The notes: a model not told the origin generated them from the letters alone. A DNA stretch of 64,000 nucleotides from Micromonospora antibiotica (GCF_017599305.1 NZ_JAGFWR010000002.1:558001-622000), one strand, 5' to 3'. Positions 22,370 to 31,215 are shown, numbered from the stretch's first letter. A program made the numbers and translations.

Positions 22370-23509
22370 TCAGGCGTCCACGGTGGCGGGCAGGCCGGCG
22401 GCGGCCAGCGACCGTCGTACCGCCGGCTGGGCCCGGGTCAGCCGCAGCGGCACCCCGGTCCGGATGGCGGCGTCCCGGCCGGCCACCAGCGCGGCGATGC
22501 CACCGGCGTCGACCCCGCCCGCTCCGTCCAGGTCCACCACCAGCTCGCGGGGCTGCCCGGCGACCGCCTCCAGCATCATCCGGCGCAACTGGTCCGCGCC
22601 GTCGCGGTCGATCTCTCCCCCGACCTCGACCACCGTCCGCTCCGCGGTGCGTCTGACCGCGATCCGGTTCCGGCCGGTCTCCGTCTCGGCGGTGCCGTTC
22701 TGCCAGGGCGGCGGGGTGTCGGCGAGCATCGCCTGACGCAGCCAGGTCAACGCCCGCGACAGCAGCCGGGACACGTGCATCTGGGAGATGCCGAACCGGG
22801 CGGCGATCTCGGCCTGGGTCTGGTTGCCGTAGAAGCGCATCGCCAGGATGCGCCGCTCCCGCCAGGGCAGCCGGTGCAGCAGCCCGCTGACCGTCACCCG
22901 GTCGTCCACCGACTCCAACGCGTTGTCCGACTCGCCGACCAGGTCACCGAACTCGGCGGAACTCTCCCCGCCGACCGGCGCGTTGAGCGAGGCGGGGCTG
23001 TAGCCGGCCGCCGACTCCAGGGCGGCGAGGATCTCCTCCTCCGGCGTCTCCAGCCGGGCCGCCAGCTCGGCCACGCTCGGCGCCCGGGACAGTTCGCTGG
23101 TCAGCGCCGAGGTGGCCTGCCCGACCTCCAGGATCAGGTCGCGCAACCGCCGGGGCACGTGCACCCCCCAGGTGCGGTCCCGGAAGTGCCGCTTGATCTC
23201 ACCGACGATGGTGATCGCCGCGTACGCGGTGAACGAACCCCGCTCGGGGTCGTACCGGTCGACGGCGTTGACCAGGCCGAGCCGGGCCACCTGCTCCAGG
23301 TCCTCCAACGGCTCGCCCCGCCCCCGGTAGCGGCGGGCCAGCCGGCCGGCGAACGGCAGGGCGAACCGGACCAGGTCCTCGCGGGCCTCGCCCCGACGCT
23401 CCGGTGGCAGGCCGGCGATCCGCGCGGCGTACGCCAGCGCGGCGGCGTCCAGATCCTCCAGACCCCGTTCGGTCGGAGGTGGTGTGGTCGTGGTGGTCTG
23501 TCCGAACAT
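22370..23509 (-). CDS. SigB/SigF/SigG-type sigma factor fused to a C-terminal STAS domain
   Basis: A 379-residue protein. Sigma region 2 (about 45-130) includes GEPLEDLEQVARLGLVNAVDRYDPERGSFTAYA and IKRHFRDRTWGVHVPRRLRD, the hallmark of SigB/F/G factors. Region 3 follows (SELSRAPSVAELAARLETPEEEI) and region 4 has ALRFYG-type and QTQAEIAARFGISQMHVSRLLSRAL helix-turn-helix. After a linker, residues about 285-379 are a STAS domain (RTVVEVGGEIDRDGADQLRRMML, LVVDLDGAGGVDAGGIAALV). A sigma factor carrying its own anti-sigma antagonist could resist or titrate anti-sigma kinases. ATG at 23509 has GGGAGG 6 nt upstream. Confidence 0.93.
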   Translation of the reverse strand: MFGQTTTTTPPPTERGLEDLDAAALAYAARIAGLPPERRGEAREDLVRFALPFAGRLARRYRGRGEPLEDLEQVARLGLVNAVDRYDPERGSFTAYAAITIVGEIKRHFRDRTWGVHVPRRLRDLILEVGQATSALTSELSRAPSVAELAARLETPEEEILAALESAAGYSPASLNAPVGGESSAEFGDLVGESDNALESVDDRVTVSGLLHRLPWRERRILAMRFYGNQTQAEIAARFGISQMHVSRLLSRALTWLRQAMLADTPPPWQNGTAETETGRNRIAVRRTAERTVVEVGGEIDRDGADQLRRMMLEAVAGQPRELVVDLDGAGGVDAGGIAALVAGRDAAIRTGVPLRLTRAQPAVRRSLAAAGLPATVDA

Positions 23510-23843
23510 CCGCGCCTCCCTCAGGAAGGTCCCCCGCCCGGATCGAGCCGGTCGTGCGCGTGGTGGCACCACGCACCGGGTCGGAAGTGGGGTCACGTGC
23601 CGCGCCGGGATCGCCGGACGCGCGGAGGCGATGACCGGTCGCCACCCGGCGTGATCGCACCGTCGCGGCGAGCGGTCTTCCCGCTCCCCAGGTACTCAAC
23701 CACGCGGCCCCGGGTTCGCGAGGATGTTTCGGTGTGCCCGGTCCGGCCCGACGGCGCGGACACCCCGGGCGTCCCCTTTCCGGGTTACCGGCTGCCCGTC
23801 GCCCGCCGGAGCGGGCGGTGTCGGCGCCGGACGGGCCGGCCGG
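23510..23843. other. Intergenic region upstream of the sigma-STAS gene
   Basis: No gene seen. The only autoregulatory-looking match on the minus strand is GGTTGA (23703-23698) with a 13-nt spacer and GGGAAG (23684-23679), weaker than the sites at other genes in both -10 and spacing. Confidence 0.4.
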
Positions 23844-25283
23844 TCAGGACACGGCCAACCCCAGCGGGGCACCCGCGTCCCGGAGCCCGGCCAACGCGTC
23901 GGCCACGCTCAGCGGCGGCGGCGTCGGCAGGTCGTACGGCTGACCGCGCAGCACCTCGGTGGCCCGCCGGGTGGCCACCGAGGCGACCGGGTAACCGCGG
24001 GCGGCGGTGCGGTCCAGGGCCCGGCGACGACGGCCGAACGCCGCCACCGCCAGCCACTGCGGCAGCCCGGCCAGCGCCGGTGAGCGCATCCCCGGCGACT
24101 CGGGCAGCACGTCCACCGAGCTGAACGGCTCGCTGCCGGCGAGCCACCACTCCACCTCCTCGACGCTGCGTCGGGTCGCGTTCTCACACCAGTACGGCAC
24201 CAGTCCCGCCCGTACCACCTGCCACGGGTCGAACAGCCGGCCGCACTCGACCACCAACCGGTCGCCGGTCTTGCCGGCCCGACGCAGCCACCGGCGGTAC
24301 AGGTCGGCAGTCGCCGCGCTGAGCGCCCCGGGGTGCGGCGTCTGCACCTGACGCAGCTCGTGCCCCCGGCTGCGGGCCCAGTGGTCCAGCGTGCGGGTGA
24401 AGCCCGGTTCCACCCCGTGCTCGGCGGGCTCGCGGGCGGCGGTGACCGCCGGTGGCTCCCAGCCCTGCCCGGTCCCGCCGACCGCCCGCAGCACCTGACG
24501 CAGGGTGGGTGAGTCGGTGTGGAAGTCCACCGGTTCCAGCCCGCTGGCCGGGGAGCCGAGCTGGAAGCTGTGCCCCTGCCCGGAGTCCGACACCGGCCAC
24601 CGACGGCCGTCACCGACCAGCAGCAGCGCCGCCCGGGGCGTCAGCCGGTCGGCCAGGAACCGGGCGTACGCCACCGGCAACGCCCGCCACCGGGCCACCA
24701 GGCTGATCGCGACGCCGGCCAGCGCGCCCCGGCTCGCCGGGCAGTGCACCTGGCGGACGTGCAGGTCGGGGTTGCCGGCGAGGACCCGGGCGGCGAACGC
24801 GGCACCCTGGTCCAGGGCGGCACCGGGCCGGTCCACCGCGCCGCGCGTCCAGTGCGCGGTCATCTCGAACCCGGTGGGCAGCCAGGGCACCCCCAGCGCC
24901 ACGGCCAGGTGCACCGCGGCGGCGTGCGGGGAGCCCAGCACCAGCGCCGGATACCGATCCCGGGGGTACTGGTCGACGATCCACCGGGCCACCCGTTCCC
25001 CGTCCACCTCGCCGGCCTGTGCGGCGGTGAGCGCCACCCGGCCGGCGGCCCGCGCGGCGGCGGCCCGGCGTACCGGCTCCGGCGCGGGGGTGAACCGTGA
25101 CGGCGGGCTCGGCTGGCCCAGGTCGGCGCAGTCCACCCCGCGCAGGGCCCGGGCGGCGGCGGCCACCAGCACCCGCGCGGGGCTGCCCACCGCCACGACC
25201 CGGTCGCCGGCCAGCCCCGCACCCTGGGCCGTCGGTCCCGCCGGCACCACCGACGCCGGTTCCACCCCGCCTCGATCACTCAC
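23844..25283 (-). CDS. Uncharacterised large protein with repeated Ala/Arg-rich alpha/beta segments
   Basis: A 479-residue soluble protein I do not recognise. Visible features: an N-terminal AGDRVVAVGSPARVLVAAAARALRG Rossmann-like opening, a central VLGSPHAAAVHLAVALGVPWLPTGFEMT segment, DRLVVECGRLFDPWQVVRAGLVPYWCENATRRSVEEVEWWLAG, and a C-terminal LPTPPPLSVADALAGL tail. No signal peptide or membrane helix. GTG at 25283 is the first likely start. The third-codon GC pattern is that of a real gene. It lies downstream of the TPP-enzyme gene on the same strand but 97 nt away. It may bind a nucleotide or sugar-nucleotide, but this is a guess from the opening fold only. Confidence 0.75.
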   Translation of the reverse strand: MSDRGGVEPASVVPAGPTAQGAGLAGDRVVAVGSPARVLVAAAARALRGVDCADLGQPSPPSRFTPAPEPVRRAAAARAAGRVALTAAQAGEVDGERVARWIVDQYPRDRYPALVLGSPHAAAVHLAVALGVPWLPTGFEMTAHWTRGAVDRPGAALDQGAAFAARVLAGNPDLHVRQVHCPASRGALAGVAISLVARWRALPVAYARFLADRLTPRAALLLVGDGRRWPVSDSGQGHSFQLGSPASGLEPVDFHTDSPTLRQVLRAVGGTGQGWEPPAVTAAREPAEHGVEPGFTRTLDHWARSRGHELRQVQTPHPGALSAATADLYRRWLRRAGKTGDRLVVECGRLFDPWQVVRAGLVPYWCENATRRSVEEVEWWLAGSEPFSSVDVLPESPGMRSPALAGLPQWLAVAAFGRRRRALDRTAARGYPVASVATRRATEVLRGQPYDLPTPPPLSVADALAGLRDAGAPLGLAVS

Positions 25284-25380
25284 CACGCAGCCCGGCTTCC
25301 CCTCCCTCTGGGGTCTAAACGGGGCATCCCGCCCCGTCGGGCGCAATCCCCGACCCGGGGGTGCACCGGCGACGACGGTG

Positions 25381-27144
25381 CTAGACGAGGTCCTCGGCCT
25401 CGACGACCGACCGCTCGGCCGACATCATCCGGTCCCGGACGCGTCGGACGGCGTCGCCGTCGGCGAACAGGCCCCGCAGGTCGGCCAGGGCCGGTTCCGG
25501 CACCCGCAACGGCACGCCCGGGTCCACCACCGCCTCCAGCACGCACGGCCGGTCGGCGGCCAGCGCCTCGTCCCAGGCCGCGCCGACCAGCTCCGGCCGG
25601 TCCACCCGGACACCGTGCAGCCCGAGCAGCCGGGCCCAACCGGCGTACGGCACGTCGGCCCGCCGCCCGGCCACGCCCGGCACCCACCCGCGGTGGTCCA
25701 GACCTCGGTGGTCGCGGTCGTTGAGCACCAGCACCACCAGCCGGGGATCGGCCCACCCCTGCCAGCGGTGGGCCACGGTGATCAGCTCGGCCAGCCCGTT
25801 GAGCTGCATCGCGCCGTCACCGAGCAAGGCGATCACCGGCTCGTCCGGGCGCTCCAGTTTCGCGGCGAGCGCGTACGGCACGGCGCAGCCCGGCGAGCCG
25901 AGTGCGCCGCAGAGCTGCGCGTCGACCCCGGGCGGCAGTTCCAGGTGGCGGGCGTACCAGTAGAGCACCGAACCGACGTCCACGGCGACCGACCCGGTGC
26001 GGGGCAACCGGGTGGACAGCTCGTGCAGCACCAGCTGCGGGTTGACCGGTTCGGCCGTTTCGGCGGCGCGGGCGGCGGCCTCCGCGCGCCACCGCTCGAC
26101 GGAGCCCTCGACGGTGGCCCGCCACTGCCGGTTGGGCCGGTCGGCGACCTGGGCCAGCAGCGCGCGCAGGGTTTCGGTGGCGTCGCCGACCAGCGGCACG
26201 TCCACCGGGTACCGGCTGCCGATCCGTCGCCCGTCGATGTCGATCTGGATGGTGCGGGCCTGACCGGGCATCGGGAGGTAGTCGGTCCACGGGTCGTTGG
26301 TGCCCACCAGCAGCAGGGTGTCCGCGCCGCCCATCAGCTGGGCGGCGGCGGTGGTGCCGACCGCACCGAGCACCCCGGTGTGGAACGGCAGCCGCTCGTC
26401 GAGCACCGGCTTGCCCGGCAGTGAGCTGGCAACGCCGGCACCCAACCGGTCGGCCAGCGCCGCGATCTGCCCGGCGGCACCCCGGGCGCCCTGCCCGACC
26501 AGGATCGCCACCCGCGCTCCGATGCTGAGCAGCGCCGCGGCGGCGTCCAGGTCCGCCTGGTGGGGCAGCACCCGGGCCAGCGGTTCGCCCGGCGTCGCGT
26601 TGAGCACCCCCACCGTGTCCGGTTGCAGGTCCGGCACCACGGCGAGCTGCAACGCGCGGGGCAGCACCACGCAGGTCGGGCTGCGGGTCGCCGCGGCCGT
26701 GCGCAACGCCTGGTCGAGCAGGGCCGGCACCTGGGCCGGGGTACGGCCGTAGCGGACGAACTGGTGGCAGACGTCGCCGAAGAGCCGGCTCAGCCCGATC
26801 TCCTCGTGCACCTCACCGAGCGGTCCGGTGACGTCCTCCCCGAGGATCGCCACCACCGGCCGGCTGTCCAGTTTCGCGTCGTACAGACCGTTGAGCAGGT
26901 GCACCGCGCTGGGGCCCTGGGTGGCCACGCAGACCCCGATGCCGCCGGTGAACTTGGCGTGCCCGGTCGCCATGAAGGCGGCGGCCTCCTCGTGCCGGGC
27001 GGGGACGAACTCCGGGTCCCCGCCCGCGGTGTCCAGCGCCTCGATCACCGGGGCGATCGCGTCCCCCGGGCAGCCGAAGGCGCGGGGCACCCGCCAGGCC
27101 CGCAACCGGTCCACCACCAGCTGCGCGACCGTACGGTCAGCCAT
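25381..27144 (-). CDS. Thiamine-pyrophosphate-dependent enzyme (pyruvate oxidase/acetolactate-synthase-like)
   Basis: A 587-residue TPP enzyme of the POX/ALS/BFD superfamily. The N-terminal domain has the conserved Glu in RHEEAAAFMATGHAKFTG and the QGPSAVHLLNGLYDAKLDSRPVVAI block. The central FAD/regulatory-like domain has SSLPGKPVLDERLPFHTGVLG. The C-terminal TPP-binding motif is GDGAMQLNGLAELITVAHRWQGWADPRLVVLVLND (GDG with N about 33 residues later). Pyruvate oxidase or decarboxylase chemistry is the likeliest. ATG at 27144 overlaps the baeRF-like gene by 8 nt. Confidence 0.92.
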   Translation of the reverse strand: MADRTVAQLVVDRLRAWRVPRAFGCPGDAIAPVIEALDTAGGDPEFVPARHEEAAAFMATGHAKFTGGIGVCVATQGPSAVHLLNGLYDAKLDSRPVVAILGEDVTGPLGEVHEEIGLSRLFGDVCHQFVRYGRTPAQVPALLDQALRTAAATRSPTCVVLPRALQLAVVPDLQPDTVGVLNATPGEPLARVLPHQADLDAAAALLSIGARVAILVGQGARGAAGQIAALADRLGAGVASSLPGKPVLDERLPFHTGVLGAVGTTAAAQLMGGADTLLLVGTNDPWTDYLPMPGQARTIQIDIDGRRIGSRYPVDVPLVGDATETLRALLAQVADRPNRQWRATVEGSVERWRAEAAARAAETAEPVNPQLVLHELSTRLPRTGSVAVDVGSVLYWYARHLELPPGVDAQLCGALGSPGCAVPYALAAKLERPDEPVIALLGDGAMQLNGLAELITVAHRWQGWADPRLVVLVLNDRDHRGLDHRGWVPGVAGRRADVPYAGWARLLGLHGVRVDRPELVGAAWDEALAADRPCVLEAVVDPGVPLRVPEPALADLRGLFADGDAVRRVRDRMMSAERSVVEAEDLV

Positions 27145-28255
27145 GGTCGCGTCCCGGCGTGGCCGGGTCGACGTAGCGCAGCACCGCACCGATCCCGTCG
27201 GCCAGTTCGGGGGCCTCGTCCGGCCCGAGAACGGTCAGGTCCGCGTCCGTGCCGACCAACGCCCGGACCAGTGCCGCGTCGGCGCGGACCCGTTGCGGGT
27301 CGGACACGGCGGCGAGCTGGCCGGGGGCGGTGGCGATGTCGGTCGGGCGGGGTCCGATCCACAGCTCACCGACGGCCGACGGGTCGTCGACGAGCAGCAT
27401 CGTGTCGACCTGGTTGCGTTGCAGGGCGGCCACCACGGCGGCCAGCCCCGCACCGACGTCCTCCTGGGTGCCGAACCGGTCCAGCGCGGCGGTGACGTGC
27501 TGGTCGGCGACCTCGGCGATGGTCTGCACGGTGACGTCGTCCATCGCGGCCGGGTCGGCGCCACCGGCCCGGGAGCCGGCGTCGGTGCGCACCACCACGT
27601 CCTGCCAGCGGGCCGGCAGCTGCGCGGTGATCATCCCGGTGGCCCTGATGTCCCCGGCGACGACCACCACGTCCGCGCCGACCCGGTCGGCCAGTTCGGC
27701 GGTGGCCGCGGCGGCGTCACCGGCGTTGTGGTGCCAGGCTTCCAACGCGGCCCGCTGGTAGCGGGACTGGGACCAGCCGCCGGGTTGCACCCGGCGCAGC
27801 GGATAGGTCTGCCGGCCGCTGACGTGGGCCCGTCGGGGCACCCCACCGGCGCTGACCGCGACCGCGTCCGCGCCGGTGCGGTCGGCGAGGACCCGCACCC
27901 AGGCCACCTGTTCCCCGCGTTGCGCCAGCAGGGGCATCACGTGCGGCAGCGGCGTGTACGCGGCCAGGTCGCGCAGTGGTGGCGCGGCGAGGTACTCGGA
28001 CACCACCACCCGGCCCCGACTGGCGAACGCGGCCAGCCCGTAGTCGCCGGGCATCGGGTCGTGACCCCGGACCACCCGGTCCAGGGCCGCGATGGTCGGC
28101 TCGTCGGCGCCGTCGGCGGCGAGTTGTTCGGCCAGGGCCCGCCAGCGTAGGTCCAACGCCGGACGCGCGTCCTGGGTGTCCCGGGAGGCGTCCAGGTAGA
28201 CCGAGCACCACGGCCCGGGACGGTCGTAGAGCGGGCGCAGGAAGGACAGCTGCAT
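27137..28255 (-). CDS. baeRF-type (Rv2629/eRF1-like) protein
   Basis: A 372-residue protein resembling mycobacterial Rv2629 and the bacterial/archaeal eRF1-like (baeRF) family: SFLRPLYDRPGPWCSVYLDASRDTQDARPALDLRWRALAEQL at the N-terminus, then central RNase-like eRF1 domain-2 segments and a C-terminal LVGTDADLTVLGPDEAPELADGIGAVLRYVD. Rv2629 is a dormancy-associated protein and baeRF proteins are linked to ribosome rescue or hibernation; the exact role here is unknown. GGAAAGG lies upstream of ATG at 28255. Its stop overlaps the TPP-enzyme start by 8 nt, so the two are coupled. Confidence 0.8.
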   Translation of the reverse strand: MQLSFLRPLYDRPGPWCSVYLDASRDTQDARPALDLRWRALAEQLAADGADEPTIAALDRVVRGHDPMPGDYGLAAFASRGRVVVSEYLAAPPLRDLAAYTPLPHVMPLLAQRGEQVAWVRVLADRTGADAVAVSAGGVPRRAHVSGRQTYPLRRVQPGGWSQSRYQRAALEAWHHNAGDAAAATAELADRVGADVVVVAGDIRATGMITAQLPARWQDVVVRTDAGSRAGGADPAAMDDVTVQTIAEVADQHVTAALDRFGTQEDVGAGLAAVVAALQRNQVDTMLLVDDPSAVGELWIGPRPTDIATAPGQLAAVSDPQRVRADAALVRALVGTDADLTVLGPDEAPELADGIGAVLRYVDPATPGRDHG

Positions 28256-28285
28256 GCTCGACCCCTTTCCGGCTCGGCCGCCCGC

Positions 28286-28311
28286 TTACCCGGGCTGCCC
28301 GGGATGTCACC
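28286..28311 (-). promoter_or_regulatory. Weaker SigB-like promoter of the baeRF/TPP-enzyme operon
   Basis: Minus strand GGTGAC (28311-28306), 14-nt spacer, GGGTAA (28291-28286), about 30 nt before the ATG. The -35 has G for the first T of GGTT. Confidence 0.4.
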
Positions 28312-28430
28312 TCGGCCCGACCACCAGCCGAAGCGCCTCACCCACCGTCGTCCGTGTCGTGACTCTCCGGTTCATTCACGTCGTTCGACCCGTTTGCTGG
28401 ATACCATCAGTGAACGGAAAGGGACTCTCG

Positions 28431-28973
28431 GTGGTGAACATGGACAGCGATCTCCGAAACCGGGTGGTACGCCCCACCCAGCGGATACTCACCGGGCGGG
28501 TGGTCCGATTCATGGACGGCTACCCCCGCGAGGTCAGGATCGGCCAGCCGGTGCTGGTGGCGGTGCTGACCGCGGCGAGCGTGGCGGGTCTGCTGGTGCT
28601 GCTGGTGCGGACCGCCCTCTCCCGGGCCGGCGGGGGCGCGCGCCGCACCTGGAAGGACCTGAAAAAGGGTCCGGAATTCCTGGTCACACCGCTGCGGGTG
28701 CGCGACGACAAGGGTCTGCTCTATGAGGTGGAGTTGCACGGGCACCTGCCGCAGAGCGCGGTGCACCCGTCCGACTGGGTGCAGCTGACCCTGCAGCCGC
28801 AGGACGTCGACCTGCCGCCGCGCATCGAACGGATCGTCAACCTGACCACCGGTCAGCTGCTCACCCCGCGTACCGCCACGGTGTGGAGCCACCTGGGCCC
28901 GCCGCTGCTGATCCAGGCGGTGCTGGGGGCGGTGCTGGTGCTGCTGGTCGCCGCCGCCGTGGTCCTCACCTGA
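28431..28973 (+). CDS. Two-pass membrane protein of unknown function
   Basis: A 180-residue protein with a transmembrane helix near the N-terminus (PVLVAVLTAASVAGLLVLLV) and a second at the C-terminus (LLIQAVLGAVLVLLVAAAVVL). Between them lies a soluble domain of about 95 residues with LRVRDDKGLLYEVELHGHLPQ and VQLTLQPQDVDLPPRIERIVN, which looks beta-rich. I recognise no family. GGAAAGGG is 7 nt before GTG at 28431; later GTG (28434) and ATG (28440) are alternatives. Confidence 0.75.
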   Translation: MVNMDSDLRNRVVRPTQRILTGRVVRFMDGYPREVRIGQPVLVAVLTAASVAGLLVLLVRTALSRAGGGARRTWKDLKKGPEFLVTPLRVRDDKGLLYEVELHGHLPQSAVHPSDWVQLTLQPQDVDLPPRIERIVNLTTGQLLTPRTATVWSHLGPPLLIQAVLGAVLVLLVAAAVVLT

Positions 28974-29030
28974 CGGCGACCCGTCCGATCGTCACCCGCC
29001 CCGACGGCCGGGCCCGGCCGGGCGGCCCGG

Positions 29031-29110
29031 TCGTGGGTGGGTCCCGGCCCTCGTGGGTGGGTCCCGGCCTGCATGGATGGGTCCCGGCCCTCGTGGGTGG
29101 GTTCCGGCCC
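29031..29110 (+). repeat. 20-bp tandem repeat, 4 copies
   Basis: TCGTGGGTGGGTCCCGGCCC repeated four times back to back at exactly 20-bp spacing. Copy 2 ends in T, copy 3 opens GCATGGATGG and copy 4 has one TCC-for-CCC change. 20 is not a multiple of 3 and the unit lies between converging genes, so it is non-coding. Confidence 0.95.
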
Positions 29111-29169
29111 GGTCGACTCCCGGCGTCGGCCCGTCGCGGGGTGTCCCCGCCGGGCGCGCACGCGGGCGG

Positions 29170-29505
29170 TCAGCCGACGGGGGTCAACGGACGCTGCTCC
29201 CCGGTGGTCCGCAGCAGGCCCCGGCGGGCGGCCCAGCGCTCGAAGAACAGGGTGGCCAACGGCGGCACCGCGCAGACCAGGGCGACGACGGTGACCCCGA
29301 GGGACCACCGGTGCAGCCGGGCGACGGCGAGCACCAGGAGGCCGTACGCGACGAAGAGCGCGCCGTGGATCGGCCCGAAGACCTTGACGCCGATCTCGTT
29401 GCCCGGCGGGCCGTACTTGACCGCCATGCCGACCAGCAGGGCCAGCCAGGAGCACGCCTCGGCGACCGCCGCCGCCACGAACAACCGGGTCACCTTCTCG
29501 CGCAT
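29170..29505 (-). CDS. DUF3817 family membrane protein
   Basis: A 111-residue integral membrane protein with three helices: LFVAAAVAEACSWLALLVGMAV, GPIHGALFVAYGLLVLAVARL and SLGVTVVALVCAVPPLATLFFE. The KVFGPIHGALFVAY block is the DUF3817 signature. Function is unknown in the family. ATG at 29505 was chosen because TACCAT lies exactly 6 nt upstream on the minus strand; a longer upstream frame is not supported. Confidence 0.85.
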   Translation of the reverse strand: MREKVTRLFVAAAVAEACSWLALLVGMAVKYGPPGNEIGVKVFGPIHGALFVAYGLLVLAVARLHRWSLGVTVVALVCAVPPLATLFFERWAARRGLLRTTGEQRPLTPVG

Positions 29506-29511
29506 CGGGTC

Positions 29512-29517
29512 ATGGTA
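29512..29517 (-). promoter_or_regulatory. -10 box for a leaderless transcript (DUF3817 gene)
   Basis: Minus strand TACCAT, 6 nt (GACCCG), ATG at 29505. Confidence 0.5.
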
Positions 29518-29562
29518 GCCAGCCGCCGTCGGCGGCCGGCGCGTGACGACCGGGAGGCGACG

Positions 29563-29589
29563 GGGATCACCCGGGCCCCCGATGGGTAC
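29563..29589 (+). promoter_or_regulatory. Possible weak SigB-like promoter of the GCS2-type gene
   Basis: GGGATC (29563-29568), 15-nt spacer, GGGTAC (29584-29589), about 80 nt before ATG at 29669. The -10 is good; the -35 departs from GGTT. Confidence 0.3.
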
Positions 29590-29668
29590 GTAGGGGGTCC
29601 TTCGGGTCTTCCCGGTCCGTCCGGGACGTGCGAGGTTGACAGGACCAACGGTGACAGGGCGGGTGGCC

Positions 29669-31147
29669 ATGGGTGAGGAAGTCGGAGCGCGCACGTTCAG
29701 CCGGGAGGACCGGGCCCGCTACCGGGAGAAGGTCCGCCGGTGTCTGGACGTCTTCGCCGAGATGCTGCGGGAGTCCCGGTTCGACGTCGAGCGGCCGATG
29801 ACCGGCCTGGAGATCGAGCTGAACCTGGTCGACGACGACTCCCGGCCGACGATGCGCAACGCCGACGTGCTGGCCGCCGTCGCCGATCCCAGTTTCCAGA
29901 CCGAGCTGGGCCAGTTCAACGTGGAGATCAACGTGGCGCCCCGACGACTCGTCGGCACCGGCACGGCCGAGTTCGAGTCTCACGTGCGGGCCAGCCTGAA
30001 CGCCGCCGAGGAGAAGGCCCGCACGGTCGACGCCCACATGGTGATGATCGGCATCCTGCCGACCCTGGAGCCGGGGCACCTGACCGCCGGGGCGTTGTCG
30101 GCGAATCCGCGCTACGCGCTGCTCAACGAGCAGATCTTCGCCGCCCGTGGGGAGGACCTGCGGATCGCGATCAGCGGGGTGGAGCGGTTGGCGACCACCG
30201 CCGACACCATCACCCCGGAGGCGGCCTGCACCAGCACCCAGTTCCACCTGCAGGTCAGCCCGGTCGACTTCGCCGCCTACTGGAACGCCGCCCAGGCGGT
30301 CGCCGGGATCCAGGTGGCGCTGGGCGCGAACTCCCCGCTGTTCTTCGGCCGGGAGCTGTGGCGGGAGACCCGGGTGCCGCTGTTCCAGCAGGCCACCGAC
30401 ACCCGCTCGGAGGAGATCAAGGCCCAGGGGGTACGCCCACGGGTCTGGTTCGGTGAGCGCTGGATCAACAGCGTCTTCGACCTGTTCGAGGAGAACGTGC
30501 GCTACTTCCCGGCGCTGTTGCCGGTCTGCGACCCGGAGGACCCGGCGCAGACGCTGGCCGCCGGTGGGGTGCCGAGGCTGGCCGAGCTGCGGTTGCACAA
30601 CGGCACCATCTACCGCTGGAACCGGCCGGTGTACGACGTGTGGAAGGGCCGCCCGCACCTGCGGGTGGAGAACCGGGTGCTGCCGGCGGGGCCGACGGTG
30701 GTGGACACCATCGCCAACGGCGCGTTCTACTTCGGGCTGGTCCGGGCGCTGGCCGAGTCGGACCGGCCACTGTGGTCGCAGATGTCGTTCAGCGCGGCGG
30801 AGGAGAACTTCACCAGCGGGGCCCGGCACGGCATCGACGCGCAGGTCTACTGGCCGGGTCTGGGCTATCTGCCGGCGACCGAGCTGGTGCTGCGCCGGCT
30901 GCTGCCGTTGGCGCACCAGGGGTTGGACGGGTGGGGGGTGGATCCGGCCGAACGTGACCGGCTGCTCGGCATCATCGAGCAGCGCTGCCTGACCGGACGC
31001 AACGGCGCGAGCTGGCAGGTGGCGACGTTGCACCGGTTGGAGTCCGCCGACCATCTCGACCGCCCGGAGGCGCTGCGGGAGGTGGTCCGTCACTACGTCG
31101 AGCTGATGCACAGCAACCAGCCGGTCCACGAGTGGCCGGTCCCCTGA
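29669..31147 (+). CDS. Glutamate-cysteine ligase-like (GCS2/YbdK) family protein
   Basis: A 492-residue ATP-dependent carboxylate-amine ligase-fold protein. The N-terminus carries EIELNLVDDDSRPTMRNADVLAAV and ELGQFNVEINVAPR, the Glu-rich metal/ATP-binding signature of GCS2 enzymes; later come HMVMIGILPTLEPG and STQFHLQVSP. Members include EgtA, YbdK and uncharacterised actinobacterial ligases. No ergothioneine or mycothiol gene is adjacent, so the product cannot be fixed. ATG at 29669 gives the usual homologue N-terminus; GTG at 29651, with AGGA 7 nt upstream, is an alternative. Confidence 0.85.
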   Translation: MGEEVGARTFSREDRARYREKVRRCLDVFAEMLRESRFDVERPMTGLEIELNLVDDDSRPTMRNADVLAAVADPSFQTELGQFNVEINVAPRRLVGTGTAEFESHVRASLNAAEEKARTVDAHMVMIGILPTLEPGHLTAGALSANPRYALLNEQIFAARGEDLRIAISGVERLATTADTITPEAACTSTQFHLQVSPVDFAAYWNAAQAVAGIQVALGANSPLFFGRELWRETRVPLFQQATDTRSEEIKAQGVRPRVWFGERWINSVFDLFEENVRYFPALLPVCDPEDPAQTLAAGGVPRLAELRLHNGTIYRWNRPVYDVWKGRPHLRVENRVLPAGPTVVDTIANGAFYFGLVRALAESDRPLWSQMSFSAAEENFTSGARHGIDAQVYWPGLGYLPATELVLRRLLPLAHQGLDGWGVDPAERDRLLGIIEQRCLTGRNGASWQVATLHRLESADHLDRPEALREVVRHYVELMHSNQPVHEWPVP

Positions 31148-31180
31148 CGGTGTCGGGTCACCGCCCACCCGCCGAGTCGA

Positions 31181-31209
31181 TTGACTTTCGATAGCTTCCG
31201 AGCGATAGT
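31181..31209 (+). promoter_or_regulatory. Housekeeping-type promoter of the DUF2975 operon
   Basis: TTGACT (31181-31186), 17-nt spacer, GATAGT (31204-31209), then 6 nt and ATG at 31216. CGATA is repeated three times through the region (TCGATAG, GCGATAG, TCGATAC), possibly operator half-sites for the Xre-type protein encoded in the operon. Confidence 0.65.
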
Positions 31210-31215
31210 CGATAC

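Noticed and set aside
23679..23703. Autoregulatory SigB-like promoter of the sigma-STAS gene
   Set aside because: GGTTGA-N13-GGGAAG departs from the consensus in both the -10 and the spacing, so I did not count it with the six good sites.
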